A DNA stretch of 64,000 bases from Allobosea sp035944375 (lineage in GTDB: Bacteria > Pseudomonadota > Alphaproteobacteria > Rhizobiales > Beijerinckiaceae): the NCBI RefSeq assembly GCF_035944375.1, contig NZ_DASZBE010000037.1; one strand, 5' to 3'. Shown here in pieces: positions 33,654 through 41,958 of the stretch. A model generated the notes under the pieces. It was not told the origin of the DNA, ran no database searches, and was given only the letters and a program-made list of their open reading frames with translations. Made by a program: the position numbers and the translations under genes. Every line of letters begins with the position of its first letter. The first letter of the stretch is position 1.

Positions 33654-34976
33654 TTACTTCGCCGCCTTCAGCGCCTCTTCGGCCTTGGCCTTGGCCTTGG
33701 CGTAGTGGTCGCGGGCGAAGCTCGCCCATTGCGCCTCGACCTCGGCCTGCCGCGCGCCCTTTTCCTTTCCGCCGGTGAAGGCGCCACGGAGTTCCGGGCT
33801 GGAGGCCTGGGCCTCGCTGACCGGCATGGCAGCGACGAGGGCGCGCGCCTCGTCGAGCAGCGTCTTGGCCTGCGGGTTGGGCTTCTTCGCCAGCGCCGCC
33901 TCGGCCTCGTGCAGGGTCTTGGTCACGCCCTTCAGCGCCTCGAGCTGGAACGAGATCAGCTGGTCGAAGAGCGTGTCGACGACGGCGGTGCGGCCTTCCG
34001 ACTTGTCGACGTCGAAGCCGATCATCTTCTGGAAGCGGGGATCGGTGAAGGGGTTGGGATAGTCGGCGCCGGCCTTGGCGTAGACGGCCGGGTTGACCGG
34101 CAGGCGGCGGATGCCGGGCTCGAGCAGCACCTCCTGCCCGGCGGGCGAGAGCAGGAACTCGACGAAAGCCTCGGCGGCAGCCCGGTTGGGCCCGTTGGCG
34201 ACGATGCCGACATTCGCGGGCACGACCGTCGTCACACTCGGATAGACGAACTTGACCGGGAAGCCGGAGGCCTGCGCGGAAAACGCGAAGAAGTCGATGA
34301 CGATGCCGACCCCGACCTGGCCGGAATTGACCTGCTCGGGCACGCCGAAGGAGCGTTCGTTGATCGCGCGGAAATTGCCGGCCATCTCCTTGATGGTGCG
34401 CCAGCCCTTGTCCCAGCCCTCGCCCTGCAGGATCGTTTCGATCGTCAGATGCGTGGTGCCCGAGCGCGACGGCGCGGCAATCGCGACATGGTCGAAGAAC
34501 ACCGGCTTGGCGAGGTCCTGCCACTCCTTCGGATCGGGCAGCTTGTTGGCGCGGGCATAGCGATCGTTCCACATGATGCCGTAGCCCGAAGCCGCGAAGC
34601 CGACATAGAAGCCGGCGGGGTCGTTGATCGGATAGGAGCCGATCTTCTCAGGGATACCCGTCGCCTTCGGCTTGTACGGGGCGAGCAGCTTCTTGCCCTT
34701 GAGCACCTCGAAGGCGTCCGGCGCCGAGGCCCAGAACAGGTCCACCTGGTTGTTCGCCTTGGTCTCTTCGAGATACTTCACGCCCGCATTGGTGTTGCGG
34801 TTCTGGACCTCGAGCGTCACGCCCGGCGCCGCCTTCTCGAAAGCCTTCTTGATCGGGTCGGTCACATCCTTCGAGAACGACGTGACCACGGTGACCTTCC
34901 CCGCGGGCGCCTGGGCCCAGGCGACCGAGGACGTCAGGGCCAACCCCAATGCCAGAACGAGTTTGTTGAGCGACAC
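33654..34976 (-). CDS. ABC substrate-binding protein, AfuA/FbpA-like with helical C-terminal extension
   Basis: A 440-residue periplasmic protein. GTG at 34976 is chosen because GGGAGG lies just upstream and it yields a clean signal peptide (KLVLALGLALTSSVAWAQA). The body resembles family-1/AfuA binding proteins (VDLFWASAPDAFEVLKGKKLL, YGIMWNDRYA). The last ~110 residues are an Ala/Glu/Lys-rich helical extension beyond the usual ~330-residue fold. The ligand could be ferric iron, 2-aminoethylphosphonate or a phosphoglycerate-like compound; the neighbouring phosphonate importer slightly favours phosphonates. Confidence 0.85.
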   Translation of the reverse strand: MSLNKLVLALGLALTSSVAWAQAPAGKVTVVTSFSKDVTDPIKKAFEKAAPGVTLEVQNRNTNAGVKYLEETKANNQVDLFWASAPDAFEVLKGKKLLAPYKPKATGIPEKIGSYPINDPAGFYVGFAASGYGIMWNDRYARANKLPDPKEWQDLAKPVFFDHVAIAAPSRSGTTHLTIETILQGEGWDKGWRTIKEMAGNFRAINERSFGVPEQVNSGQVGVGIVIDFFAFSAQASGFPVKFVYPSVTTVVPANVGIVANGPNRAAAEAFVEFLLSPAGQEVLLEPGIRRLPVNPAVYAKAGADYPNPFTDPRFQKMIGFDVDKSEGRTAVVDTLFDQLISFQLEALKGVTKTLHEAEAALAKKPNPQAKTLLDEARALVAAMPVSEAQASSPELRGAFTGGKEKGARQAEVEAQWASFARDHYAKAKAKAEEALKAAK

Positions 34977-35223
34977 GATAACCTCCCGAGACTGATTGAC
35001 CGCGCCCGGCATCGAGGCCGGGCATGCGTCGCACGGCGGATCGACGCCGGTGCTCGTCATCAAACTGTCACATCAAGCCCCGCGTTGTCACCCCGGCTGC
35101 CTCCAGGCGCGGCGAATGCCGGGCCATGATGCCTCCGCCTTGGGCAATCATGCCGAGGAAACGCCTCCGCAAGGATCGGTGCCGGGTTGAACATGACGGT
35201 TTTGTGTCACATACCTGCAGCAA

Positions 35224-35238
35224 GCCGGTTCAACCGGC
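35224..35238. promoter_or_regulatory. GCCGGTT-C-AACCGGC palindrome upstream of phnD-like gene
   Basis: Perfect 7-bp arms around a single base lie 19 bp before the start at 35257, next to the SD GGGAGAA. It could be an operator or a leader hairpin for the Phn-type operon. Confidence 0.4.
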
Positions 35239-35256
35239 AGCACGGGAGAACGTTCA

Positions 35257-36306
35257 ATGAGCCTGAAACTGACGCATCTCGCGGCGACGGCGTCGCTGCT
35301 GGTCCTGGGCCTTGCCGGCTGGAGCCAAGAAGCCGCTGCGCAGGACGCCTGCCCGAATCGGGGCCAACTCGACACGATGTACTGCGATGCCGACAAGGAT
35401 CTCGTCGCGGATGCGCCCACCGATCCGACAAAGTGGAAGGATCCCTCCACGCTGGTCTGGGCCTACACGCCCGTCGAGGATCCCGCCGTCTATGCCAACA
35501 TCTTCAAGCCGCTGAGCGACCATCTCGCAACCTGCACGGGCAAGCGGATCGTCTACTATCCGGTCCAGTCCAATTCGGCCGAGATCGAGGCCATGCGCTC
35601 GGGCCGGCTGCATTTTGCCGGCTTCTCGACCGGCCCGACCGGTTTCGCCGTCAACCTCGCCGGCGCCGTCCCCTTTGCCGCCAAGGGCTCGGCCGAGGGC
35701 GTGCGGGGCTACAACCTCGTCGCCGTGGTCAAGGCCTCGAGCCCCTATCAGAAACTCTCGGACCTGAAGGGCAAGAAGGTCGCTCACACCTCGCCCTCGT
35801 CCAACTCGGGCAATCTCGCGCCCCGCGTCCTCTTCCCCGAGCACGGCCTGACGGCGGAGACCGACTACAAGCCGCTGATGTCGGGCGGGCACGACAAGTC
35901 GATCCTCGGCGTCGTCTCGGGCGATTACGACATGGGCGCGGTCGCCGGCGACGTCTATGAGCGCATGATCGTGCGCGGCACGATCAAGAAGGACGATGTG
36001 CGCGAGATCTACCGCAGCGCGATCTTCCCGACCTCGTCATTCGCCTACGCCCACGACCTCAAGCCGGAACTCGCCAAGAAGCTGACCGACTGCTTCTACT
36101 CCTTCCGCTTCACGCCCGAGATGACCAAGGAGTTCAACGGCGACGACCGCTTCCTGCCGATCACCTACCAGAAGGACTGGGCGGTGGTGCGTGATGTCGC
36201 CGAGAAGTCCGGCACGCCTTACAACAAGTCGGCCTATGACGCCGAAGCCAAGCGCGAGGCCGAGGCGCTCGCCAAGAAGAAGGCGGCGCCCGCCAAGGCG
36301 CCCTGA
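35257..36306 (+). CDS. phnD: Phosphonate/phosphite-type ABC binding protein PhnD
   Basis: A 349-residue periplasmic protein with a signal peptide (hydrophobic core about residues 9-23, cleavage near AAAQD). Family landmarks are the YYPVQSNSAEIEAMRSGRLH helix start, GFSTGPTGFAVN and the HTSPSSNSGNLAPR ligand-binding loop, where Ser/Thr residues bind the phosphonate group. It captures phosphonate, phosphite or a related oxyanion for the PhnC/PhnE importer encoded next. The C-terminus ends in a Lys/Ala-rich tail. Confidence 0.9.
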   Translation: MSLKLTHLAATASLLVLGLAGWSQEAAAQDACPNRGQLDTMYCDADKDLVADAPTDPTKWKDPSTLVWAYTPVEDPAVYANIFKPLSDHLATCTGKRIVYYPVQSNSAEIEAMRSGRLHFAGFSTGPTGFAVNLAGAVPFAAKGSAEGVRGYNLVAVVKASSPYQKLSDLKGKKVAHTSPSSNSGNLAPRVLFPEHGLTAETDYKPLMSGGHDKSILGVVSGDYDMGAVAGDVYERMIVRGTIKKDDVREIYRSAIFPTSSFAYAHDLKPELAKKLTDCFYSFRFTPEMTKEFNGDDRFLPITYQKDWAVVRDVAEKSGTPYNKSAYDAEAKREAEALAKKKAAPAKAP

Positions 36307-36342
36307 TCAGAACACGCTGTCGTCGAACGAGGTTTTCCCATC

Positions 36343-37128
36343 ATGAGCGCCCTGCCTGTGGCGTCCGGCCAGGGCCGGGCGCTCGTCATCCACAACCTCG
36401 TCAAGGAATATCGGCCCGGACAGCCGGTGCTGCGCGACATTTCGCTCACCGTCTCCGAGCCGGGCATCGTCGCCATCATCGGCCCGTCCGGCACCGGCAA
36501 ATCGACGCTGATCCGTTGCATCAATCGGCTGGTCGACCCAACCTCCGGCTCGATCCTGCTCGGCGGCACCGATCTCGCGAAGCTCCAGGGCGAAGCCCTG
36601 CGGCAGGCCCGCCGCCGCCTTGGGATGGTCTTCCAGGAATATAATCTCGTCGAACGCCTGACCGTGATCGAGAACGTGCTCTGCGGCCGGCTCGGCTATG
36701 TGCCGGTCTGGCGCGCATGGACGCGGCGCTTTCCGGAGGCCGACATCGCGCGTGCCTTCGCGCTGCTCGATTCGGTGGGTCTGGGCGAGTTCGCCACCCG
36801 TCGCGCCGACCAGCTTTCGGGCGGGCAGCGCCAGCGCGTCGGCATCGCGCGTGCGGTGATGCAGGATCCCGATCTCGTGCTCGCCGACGAGCCGACCTCC
36901 TCGCTCGATCCCAAGACCTCGGTCGAGATCATGGAACTGCTCGCCCAGGTCGGTCGCGACCGCGACATTCCGGTGCTGGTCAACATCCACAACGTCGCGC
37001 TGGCGAAGCGCTTTGCCTTGCGCATCATCGGCATGTCGAAGGGGCTCGTCGTCTATGACGGGCCGCCCGCCGGGCTGCAGGACAGCCATCTGGCGGAGAT
37101 CTACGGCGGCGAAGGCTGGATGGAATGA
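36343..37128 (+). CDS. phnC: Phosphonate-type ABC ATPase PhnC
   Basis: A 261-residue ATPase with Walker A GPSGTGKST, Q-loop FQEYNLVERLTV, signature LSGGQRQRVGIARA, Walker B LVLADEPTSSLD and the H-loop in NIHNVALA. The ERLTVIENVLCGRLGY segment is characteristic of PhnC. It starts 36 bp after phnD and overlaps the permease gene by four bases (ATGA). Confidence 0.93.
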   Translation: MSALPVASGQGRALVIHNLVKEYRPGQPVLRDISLTVSEPGIVAIIGPSGTGKSTLIRCINRLVDPTSGSILLGGTDLAKLQGEALRQARRRLGMVFQEYNLVERLTVIENVLCGRLGYVPVWRAWTRRFPEADIARAFALLDSVGLGEFATRRADQLSGGQRQRVGIARAVMQDPDLVLADEPTSSLDPKTSVEIMELLAQVGRDRDIPVLVNIHNVALAKRFALRIIGMSKGLVVYDGPPAGLQDSHLAEIYGGEGWME

Positions 37129-38753
37129 GCGCGTCTCCCATCGCGTCCGGAAGCCTGCGCGCGCGCGCCTTCCCGCCCAACTGGCCGCTGCGCATCGGCG
37201 CGGCGCTGTTCCTCGTCTATGTCGCCTATGCCGCGCAGATCCTCGACATCCGTTGGGAGCGTTTCGTCCTGGGGCTCGACAATGGCGCGCGCTTCCTCGG
37301 GCGGATGTTTCCGCCCAACACCGCCGCCGACAAGATGCAGCTTCTGTGGTCGGGCATGCTCGAATCGCTGCAGATCGCGATCATCGCCACGGCGGTGGGC
37401 GTGCTACTGGCGCTGCCGCTCGGCCTCTTCGCCGCGCGCAACCTCATGCCCCTGCCCGTCACGGTCGCGGCGCGCGGGGTGATCGCGCTGTGCCGCACCT
37501 TCCACCCGGTCATCGTCGCCATCCTCTTCGTCAAGGCGGTGGGCTTCGGCGCACTGGCCGGCGTCATGGCCCTGGTGGTGGCGACGCTCGGATTTATCGC
37601 CAAGCTGATCGCCGAGGCGATCGAAGAGATGTCGATGAAGCCGATCGAGGCGTTGCGCGCCGCCGGCGCGCCCTTCCTCTCGGTGGTGACGATGGGCGTC
37701 GTGCCGCAGGTGCTGCCGCGGTTCATCGGTTTCGCCGCCTACCAGCTCGATTCCAACCTGCGCAATTCCGCGCTGGTCGGCCTCGTCGGCGGCGGCGGCA
37801 TCGGCGCGACGCTGTTCACCGCCTTCCAGCGCTTCGACTATGATTTCGTCCTGACCATCATCATCGCGATCATCGTCACCGTGATGGCGGGCGAGGTGCT
37901 CTCCGCCTTCATGCGCCGGATCTATCAGGACGAGGCGCCGTCGGGCGTCGTCGTCGAGAGCGCCGCGGGCCGGCTCTGGCACCGGTTCACCCCGCTGGAG
38001 CGCGGCATGCGCCTCGCCTTCTGGGGGCTGGCGGCGCTGGCGTTGGGCTGGTCCGTCCAGACCATCGAGGTCATTCCCGAGTTTCTCTACGACGCGCCGC
38101 AGCAGACCGCCGACCTGTTCGGCCGGATGTGGCCGATCGACTGGAGCTATTTCGGCACGACCGTGGGCACGGCCCTGGTCGAGACGCTGCACACCGCGAC
38201 GCTGGGCACCATTCTCGCCGTCCTGCTCGCGACGCCGGTCGCGCTGATGTGCGCCCGCAACGTCGCGCCCTCGCCTTGGGTCAACGCGCTCGGTCGCTTC
38301 ATCCTCGTCTCGACACGCTCGGTCCATACGCTGGTCTGGGCGCTGCTCTTCGTCGCCGTGTTCGGGCCCGGCGCACTGGCCGGCGTCATGGCGGTCGCGG
38401 TGCATTCGATCGGCTTCACCGGCAAATTCCTGTCGGAGGCGATCGAGGAAGCGAAAGCGGGTCCCATCGAGGCGCTGCGTGCCGCTGGCGCCTCGCGCCG
38501 CGCCATCCTGCTGAAGGGTTTCTGGCCCCAGGTGAAGCCGGCCTTTCTGGCGGTGAGCCTGTTTCGCTGGGACATCAATGTCCGCGAGAGCGCGGTCCTC
38601 GGGCTGGTCGGCGCGGGGGGGCTGGGCGTCGCGCTGCAAGCCTCGATGGACAACCTCTACTGGGACCAGGTCGGGCTGGTGCTGCTCGTGATCTTCGTGG
38701 TCGTCGTCATCACGGAGATCGTCACGGCGACGATCCGGTCGCGCGTGATCTAG
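37125..38753 (+). CDS. phnE: Fused double PhnE-type permease
   Basis: A 542-residue protein formed of two homologous PhnE-like membrane halves (about 1-265 and 275-542). The duplicated EAA-type loops read EAIEEMSMKPIEALRAAGAP and EAIEEAKAGPIEALRAAGAS. PhnE is normally one ~260-residue half or two separate genes, so here both channel halves are made as one chain. It completes the PhnDCE importer. Confidence 0.92.
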   Translation: MSASPIASGSLRARAFPPNWPLRIGAALFLVYVAYAAQILDIRWERFVLGLDNGARFLGRMFPPNTAADKMQLLWSGMLESLQIAIIATAVGVLLALPLGLFAARNLMPLPVTVAARGVIALCRTFHPVIVAILFVKAVGFGALAGVMALVVATLGFIAKLIAEAIEEMSMKPIEALRAAGAPFLSVVTMGVVPQVLPRFIGFAAYQLDSNLRNSALVGLVGGGGIGATLFTAFQRFDYDFVLTIIIAIIVTVMAGEVLSAFMRRIYQDEAPSGVVVESAAGRLWHRFTPLERGMRLAFWGLAALALGWSVQTIEVIPEFLYDAPQQTADLFGRMWPIDWSYFGTTVGTALVETLHTATLGTILAVLLATPVALMCARNVAPSPWVNALGRFILVSTRSVHTLVWALLFVAVFGPGALAGVMAVAVHSIGFTGKFLSEAIEEAKAGPIEALRAAGASRRAILLKGFWPQVKPAFLAVSLFRWDINVRESAVLGLVGAGGLGVALQASMDNLYWDQVGLVLLVIFVVVVITEIVTATIRSRVI

Positions 38754-38771
38754 CGGCAGCGGGGCAGCCGA

Positions 38772-39197
38772 TTGAAAAAGGCGAAGGCGATATCCTCAAG
38801 ACCGCGGATGCAGGTGGGCGCGCTGCCCCTGCGAACATCGGCCGACGGGTTCCGGGAGGTCCTCCTCGTCACGACGCGCTCGACGAAGCGGTGGACCATC
38901 CCAAAAGGCTGGCCGATCAAGGGACTGAAGTCGCATGAGGCGGCGGGACGCGAGGCTATGGAAGAAGCGGGTATCGTCGGCAAGTGCCGCAAACGGGCCA
39001 TCGGGCGCTACCTCTATTGGAAGCGAAAGGAAGACCATTTCGAACTCTGCAGGGTGCGGGTGTTCCCGATGGATATCCGTGACATCCTTGATGAATGGCC
39101 TGAGCGGGCTGAGCGCCAGCGTCACTGGTTCAGCCTGACGGATGCGGCTGACCTTGTGGAAGAGCCAGGGCTTAGGGCGGTCTTGAGGATGCTGTGA
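38772..39197 (+). CDS. NUDIX hydrolase
   Basis: A 141-residue protein. The Nudix box is recognisable in KGWPIKGLKSHEAAGREAM followed by EEAGI, with the REUxEExGU core intact. The first Glu of the consensus GX5EX7 portion is Leu, a variation that may alter metal binding. Members cleave nucleoside diphosphates linked to another group, or inositol pyrophosphates. The start is uncertain: TTG at 38772 or ATG at 38808, the latter placing the barrel's first strand at residue 1. The gene lies 18 bp after phnE. Confidence 0.82.
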   Translation: MKKAKAISSRPRMQVGALPLRTSADGFREVLLVTTRSTKRWTIPKGWPIKGLKSHEAAGREAMEEAGIVGKCRKRAIGRYLYWKRKEDHFELCRVRVFPMDIRDILDEWPERAERQRHWFSLTDAADLVEEPGLRAVLRML

Positions 39198-39389
39198 CTG
39201 ATCCTCGACGACGCTCTGACCTTGTCTGACCAGATACCCCTCAACCGCTGGCGCGGTTCGGAGCCTGCTGGTCTCGCGCTGCGCCGGAGCGTCTGCTTCA
39301 TGGCAGACTCCCGGTGTCAGGAACTTGGCGCGTGTCTTCTGTGCCGGGGGGGGCGCTCTGGGCGCGCTTGAGACCCACCACGACGGTTT

Positions 39390-39465
39390 GTGACGGAGTG
39401 GTTCTTGCGGCCCTTGCCCTGCTCGACCCGGATCAGCATGAGGGCGCTGTCGATATCGGCGACCT
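39390..39465 (-). pseudogene. Remnant of a tyrosine recombinase / IS91-associated integrase
   Basis: Read on the minus strand, the segment encodes KVADIDSALMLIRVEQGKGR followed by K, a stretch typical of the catalytic-domain entry of phage-type integrases that accompany IS91-like elements. The frame then decays, and neither a start nor the RHRY catalytic residues are present. It directly abuts the stop of the fusion gene at 39473. The rest of the 275-bp gap (39198-39472) holds nothing I recognise. Confidence 0.5.
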
Positions 39466-39472
39466 TAGGGTT

Positions 39473-41086
39473 TCACTCGACGGCGGTGATGACTGCATCG
39501 ACATCCGTGACGACACAGACATTCTGCATCGCGTAATTGACCGAGGCCGTGTGCCATTCGGCGTTCATGGTCGAGCAGGCATCCTCCGGCACCAGCATGA
39601 AATAGCCCTTGTCGGCGCCGGTGCGGGCCGTGTGCTCGATCGACATGTTCGTCCAGGCGCCGGTGACGATGACGACTTCGCGGCCCAGCGCCTTGAGCAC
39701 GGTTTCCAGCCGCGTTCCCTCCCAGGCGCTCATGCGGCACTTCTCGACGACATGGTCGCCGGCCTGCGCCTCCAGCCCCGGCACGGGCGCGCAGCCCCAG
39801 GTGCCGCGCACCAGCGCCTTGGCGTCCGCCAGCCCCTCGAACAGAGGCGCGTTCATGGTGACGCCCGGCGCACCCGCCTCGACCACGAACCAGACATGGA
39901 TCACCGGAATGCCGCGCGCGCGGGCGGCCTGGGCCAGACGGGCTGCATTGGCGATCGCGTTCTGCTGCTTGCAATGCTCCGGCGAGCCGGAGGAGGCGAA
40001 GGCGCCGCCCTCCATCACCACGTCGTTCTGCATGTCCTGGATGATCAGCGCGCAGCGTGCGGGGTCGAGCCGGTAGCCGGAGGCCGCCTTTTTCGCGCCG
40101 CTGGCGGCGATCGTCGCGGCAGGCCTGACGCCGGACACCGGCTCGGCCTGGGAACTGCGGCCGCTCGGCCCGCCAGTGGCCTTCATATAGGGCTCCATCC
40201 GCGGGCCGACCTTGGTCTCGACGGCATAGAGAGAATGCGTCGCAGTCAGGAACAGCGTGCGCCAGTCGGGCCCGCCCCAGGTGAGGTTGCCGACGAGTTC
40301 GGGCACGCGCAGCTTGCCGATCAGTTCGCCCTTGATCGTGTAGACCCAGACGCCGCCGGGGCCGCAGACCCAGAGATTGCCCTGCGCGTCGCATTTCATG
40401 CCGTCGGGCACGCCGGGTTCGCTGGCCGAGACGATGCCGGAGGCGAAGATGCGCCCCGGTCCGAGCCGCCCATCGCCGAGGATCGGGAAGACACGGATGT
40501 TGTGCTGGACCGTGTCGTTGACGAAGAGCCGGTCCTCGGTCGGGCAGAAGCACAGGCCGTTGGGCTGGTCGAACAGATAGCGGTCGACCAGGAGCTGCGG
40601 TTCGCCCCCGCCCGGCGGGATGCGATAGACGCCCTGGAAGCCGAGCTGCCGCGGCCGCTCGATGCCGAAGACCGGCATGCGGCCATACCAGGGATCGGAG
40701 AAATAGATCGACCCGTCCGACTTCACCACGACGTCATTGGGGCTGTTGAGCTCCTGGCCCTCGAAATGCGAGGCGACGACCTCCCGCCGACCATCCGGCC
40801 GCTCGCGGATCAGCGACGACGTCGCGTGTTCGCAGACGACCAGGTTGAGGTCGGCATCATAGGTCATGCCGTTGCATTTGTTGGCGGGACGCTTGACCTC
40901 GCGCACGCCGCTCTTGTCCCAGCGACGGCGGACATCGCCGGGCATGTCGGAGAACAGCAGATGCTGCTCGCGCGGATGCCAGACCGGTCCTTCGCAGAAG
41001 TCGAAACCGGTGCCGAGCTGGCGTACCGGTGCCCAAAGGTCGATCAGCTCGGCGAAGGCGGGGCGGACGGCTGTATGTGTGGTCAT
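39473..41086 (-). CDS. SMP-30/gluconolactonase domain fused to an isochorismatase-fold domain
   Basis: A 537-residue two-domain protein. Residues 1-305 form an SMP-30/gluconolactonase beta-propeller (FCEGPVWHPRE metal ligand Glu, NSPNDVV Asn/Asp, VPDGMKCDAQGNLWV). A Ser/Ala/Pro-rich linker (306-336) leads to an isochorismatase fold (337-537) with Asp351 (IIQDMQ) and Lys449 (VEKCRM). The catalytic Cys position reads TNMSIEHTAR, Ser482 instead of Cys. Lactone hydrolysis by domain 1 is likely; domain 2 may use a different mechanism or only bind ligand. It is the last gene of the leftward block, 10 bp after the MBL gene. Confidence 0.88.
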   Translation of the reverse strand: MTTHTAVRPAFAELIDLWAPVRQLGTGFDFCEGPVWHPREQHLLFSDMPGDVRRRWDKSGVREVKRPANKCNGMTYDADLNLVVCEHATSSLIRERPDGRREVVASHFEGQELNSPNDVVVKSDGSIYFSDPWYGRMPVFGIERPRQLGFQGVYRIPPGGGEPQLLVDRYLFDQPNGLCFCPTEDRLFVNDTVQHNIRVFPILGDGRLGPGRIFASGIVSASEPGVPDGMKCDAQGNLWVCGPGGVWVYTIKGELIGKLRVPELVGNLTWGGPDWRTLFLTATHSLYAVETKVGPRMEPYMKATGGPSGRSSQAEPVSGVRPAATIAASGAKKAASGYRLDPARCALIIQDMQNDVVMEGGAFASSGSPEHCKQQNAIANAARLAQAARARGIPVIHVWFVVEAGAPGVTMNAPLFEGLADAKALVRGTWGCAPVPGLEAQAGDHVVEKCRMSAWEGTRLETVLKALGREVVIVTGAWTNMSIEHTARTGADKGYFMLVPEDACSTMNAEWHTASVNYAMQNVCVVTDVDAVITAVE

Positions 41087-41096
41087 GGCGACGACC

Positions 41097-41945
41097 CTAG
41101 GCCGCGAACCAGTTGCGCGGCGGCAGCGACTGCACGACCGGGCCGGGAACCGCCATATCCATGCGGCCGACGACCTGACCATGGGCGATCTTGGCCGGCT
41201 TGTCATGGACCGGCAGCAGGAACTTGCCCGTCGAGAGCAGCTTCTTGATCGCGGCCTTCTCCTCGCGCTTGGAAACGCCGTGATTGCCGGTGGTGCGTGG
41301 CTCGTTGGCGCTGATCTCGTGGAAGGGCGTGACGATCTGGTCGTTGAAGTCGTAGATCACGTCGCCGCAGATGATGGCGCGGCCCTCGATCGTGTCGACA
41401 TGGACATTCATCGAGCCCTCGGTGTGGGCGCCGGCAGCCTCCAGATAGCAGCCGGGGAAGAGCTCGATCATCCCGGACAGCTCCAGATCCTCGAAGCGCA
41501 GCGCATCGCGCGTGTGCAGCCGGTCGATCAGGTGCTTGATGTCGGGCGCGGGGTATTGCGGATGCATCAGGCCGGAGACCGAGTATTCGAGCTCGCGGCG
41601 GTTGACGATCACCGTCGTGTTCATCGGGAAGAGCTCGTCCTTCCCGGCATGGTCGATGTGGAGATGCGTGTGCATGACATAGCGCACATCGCCCATCCGC
41701 ACGCCGTATTTGGCGAGCTGGTTCTCGATCATGTTCTCGTGGAACTGGAGACCGCGCATGCCCAGCGTCTCCATGATCTGGTTGTGCCGGTAACCGGTGT
41801 CGACGACGACCGGCCAGGGGCCGCCGAGGATCAGGAAGCCATAGGTCGGCACGCGCCGCGTGCGCCCGCAATCGCGGCCGAGCACGAGGAAGCTCGATTC
41901 CAGCTCGATGTCGCCATAGTCCAGAATCTTGATTTCGAGCGCCAT
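41097..41945 (-). CDS. Metallo-beta-lactamase-fold hydrolase, N-acyl-homoserine-lactonase-like
   Basis: A 282-residue MBL-fold enzyme. The dinuclear zinc motif HTHLHIDH sits at residues 92-99, with a further His in GAHTEGSM and Asp in ICGDVIYD. The overall pattern resembles the AHL-lactonase-like branch, but many relatives hydrolyse catabolic lactones or amides. Its neighbours (an SMP-30 lactonase-type domain and an amidohydrolase) favour a role in ring opening rather than quorum quenching. Confidence 0.88.
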   Translation of the reverse strand: MALEIKILDYGDIELESSFLVLGRDCGRTRRVPTYGFLILGGPWPVVVDTGYRHNQIMETLGMRGLQFHENMIENQLAKYGVRMGDVRYVMHTHLHIDHAGKDELFPMNTTVIVNRRELEYSVSGLMHPQYPAPDIKHLIDRLHTRDALRFEDLELSGMIELFPGCYLEAAGAHTEGSMNVHVDTIEGRAIICGDVIYDFNDQIVTPFHEISANEPRTTGNHGVSKREEKAAIKKLLSTGKFLLPVHDKPAKIAHGQVVGRMDMAVPGPVVQSLPPRNWFAA

Positions 41946-41958
41946 GGAGTCTCTCCCG

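Noticed and set aside
35065..35210. TGTCAC direct repeats (35066, 35086, 35205) as a possible Pho box before phnD
   Set aside because: The spacing does not fit the 11-bp periodicity of PhoB sites and the repeats are too short to trust.
41097..41945. Naming the MBL-fold enzyme as a quorum-quenching AHL lactonase
   Set aside because: HxHxDH and overall fold fit, but the catabolic context and broad family do not support that specific function.
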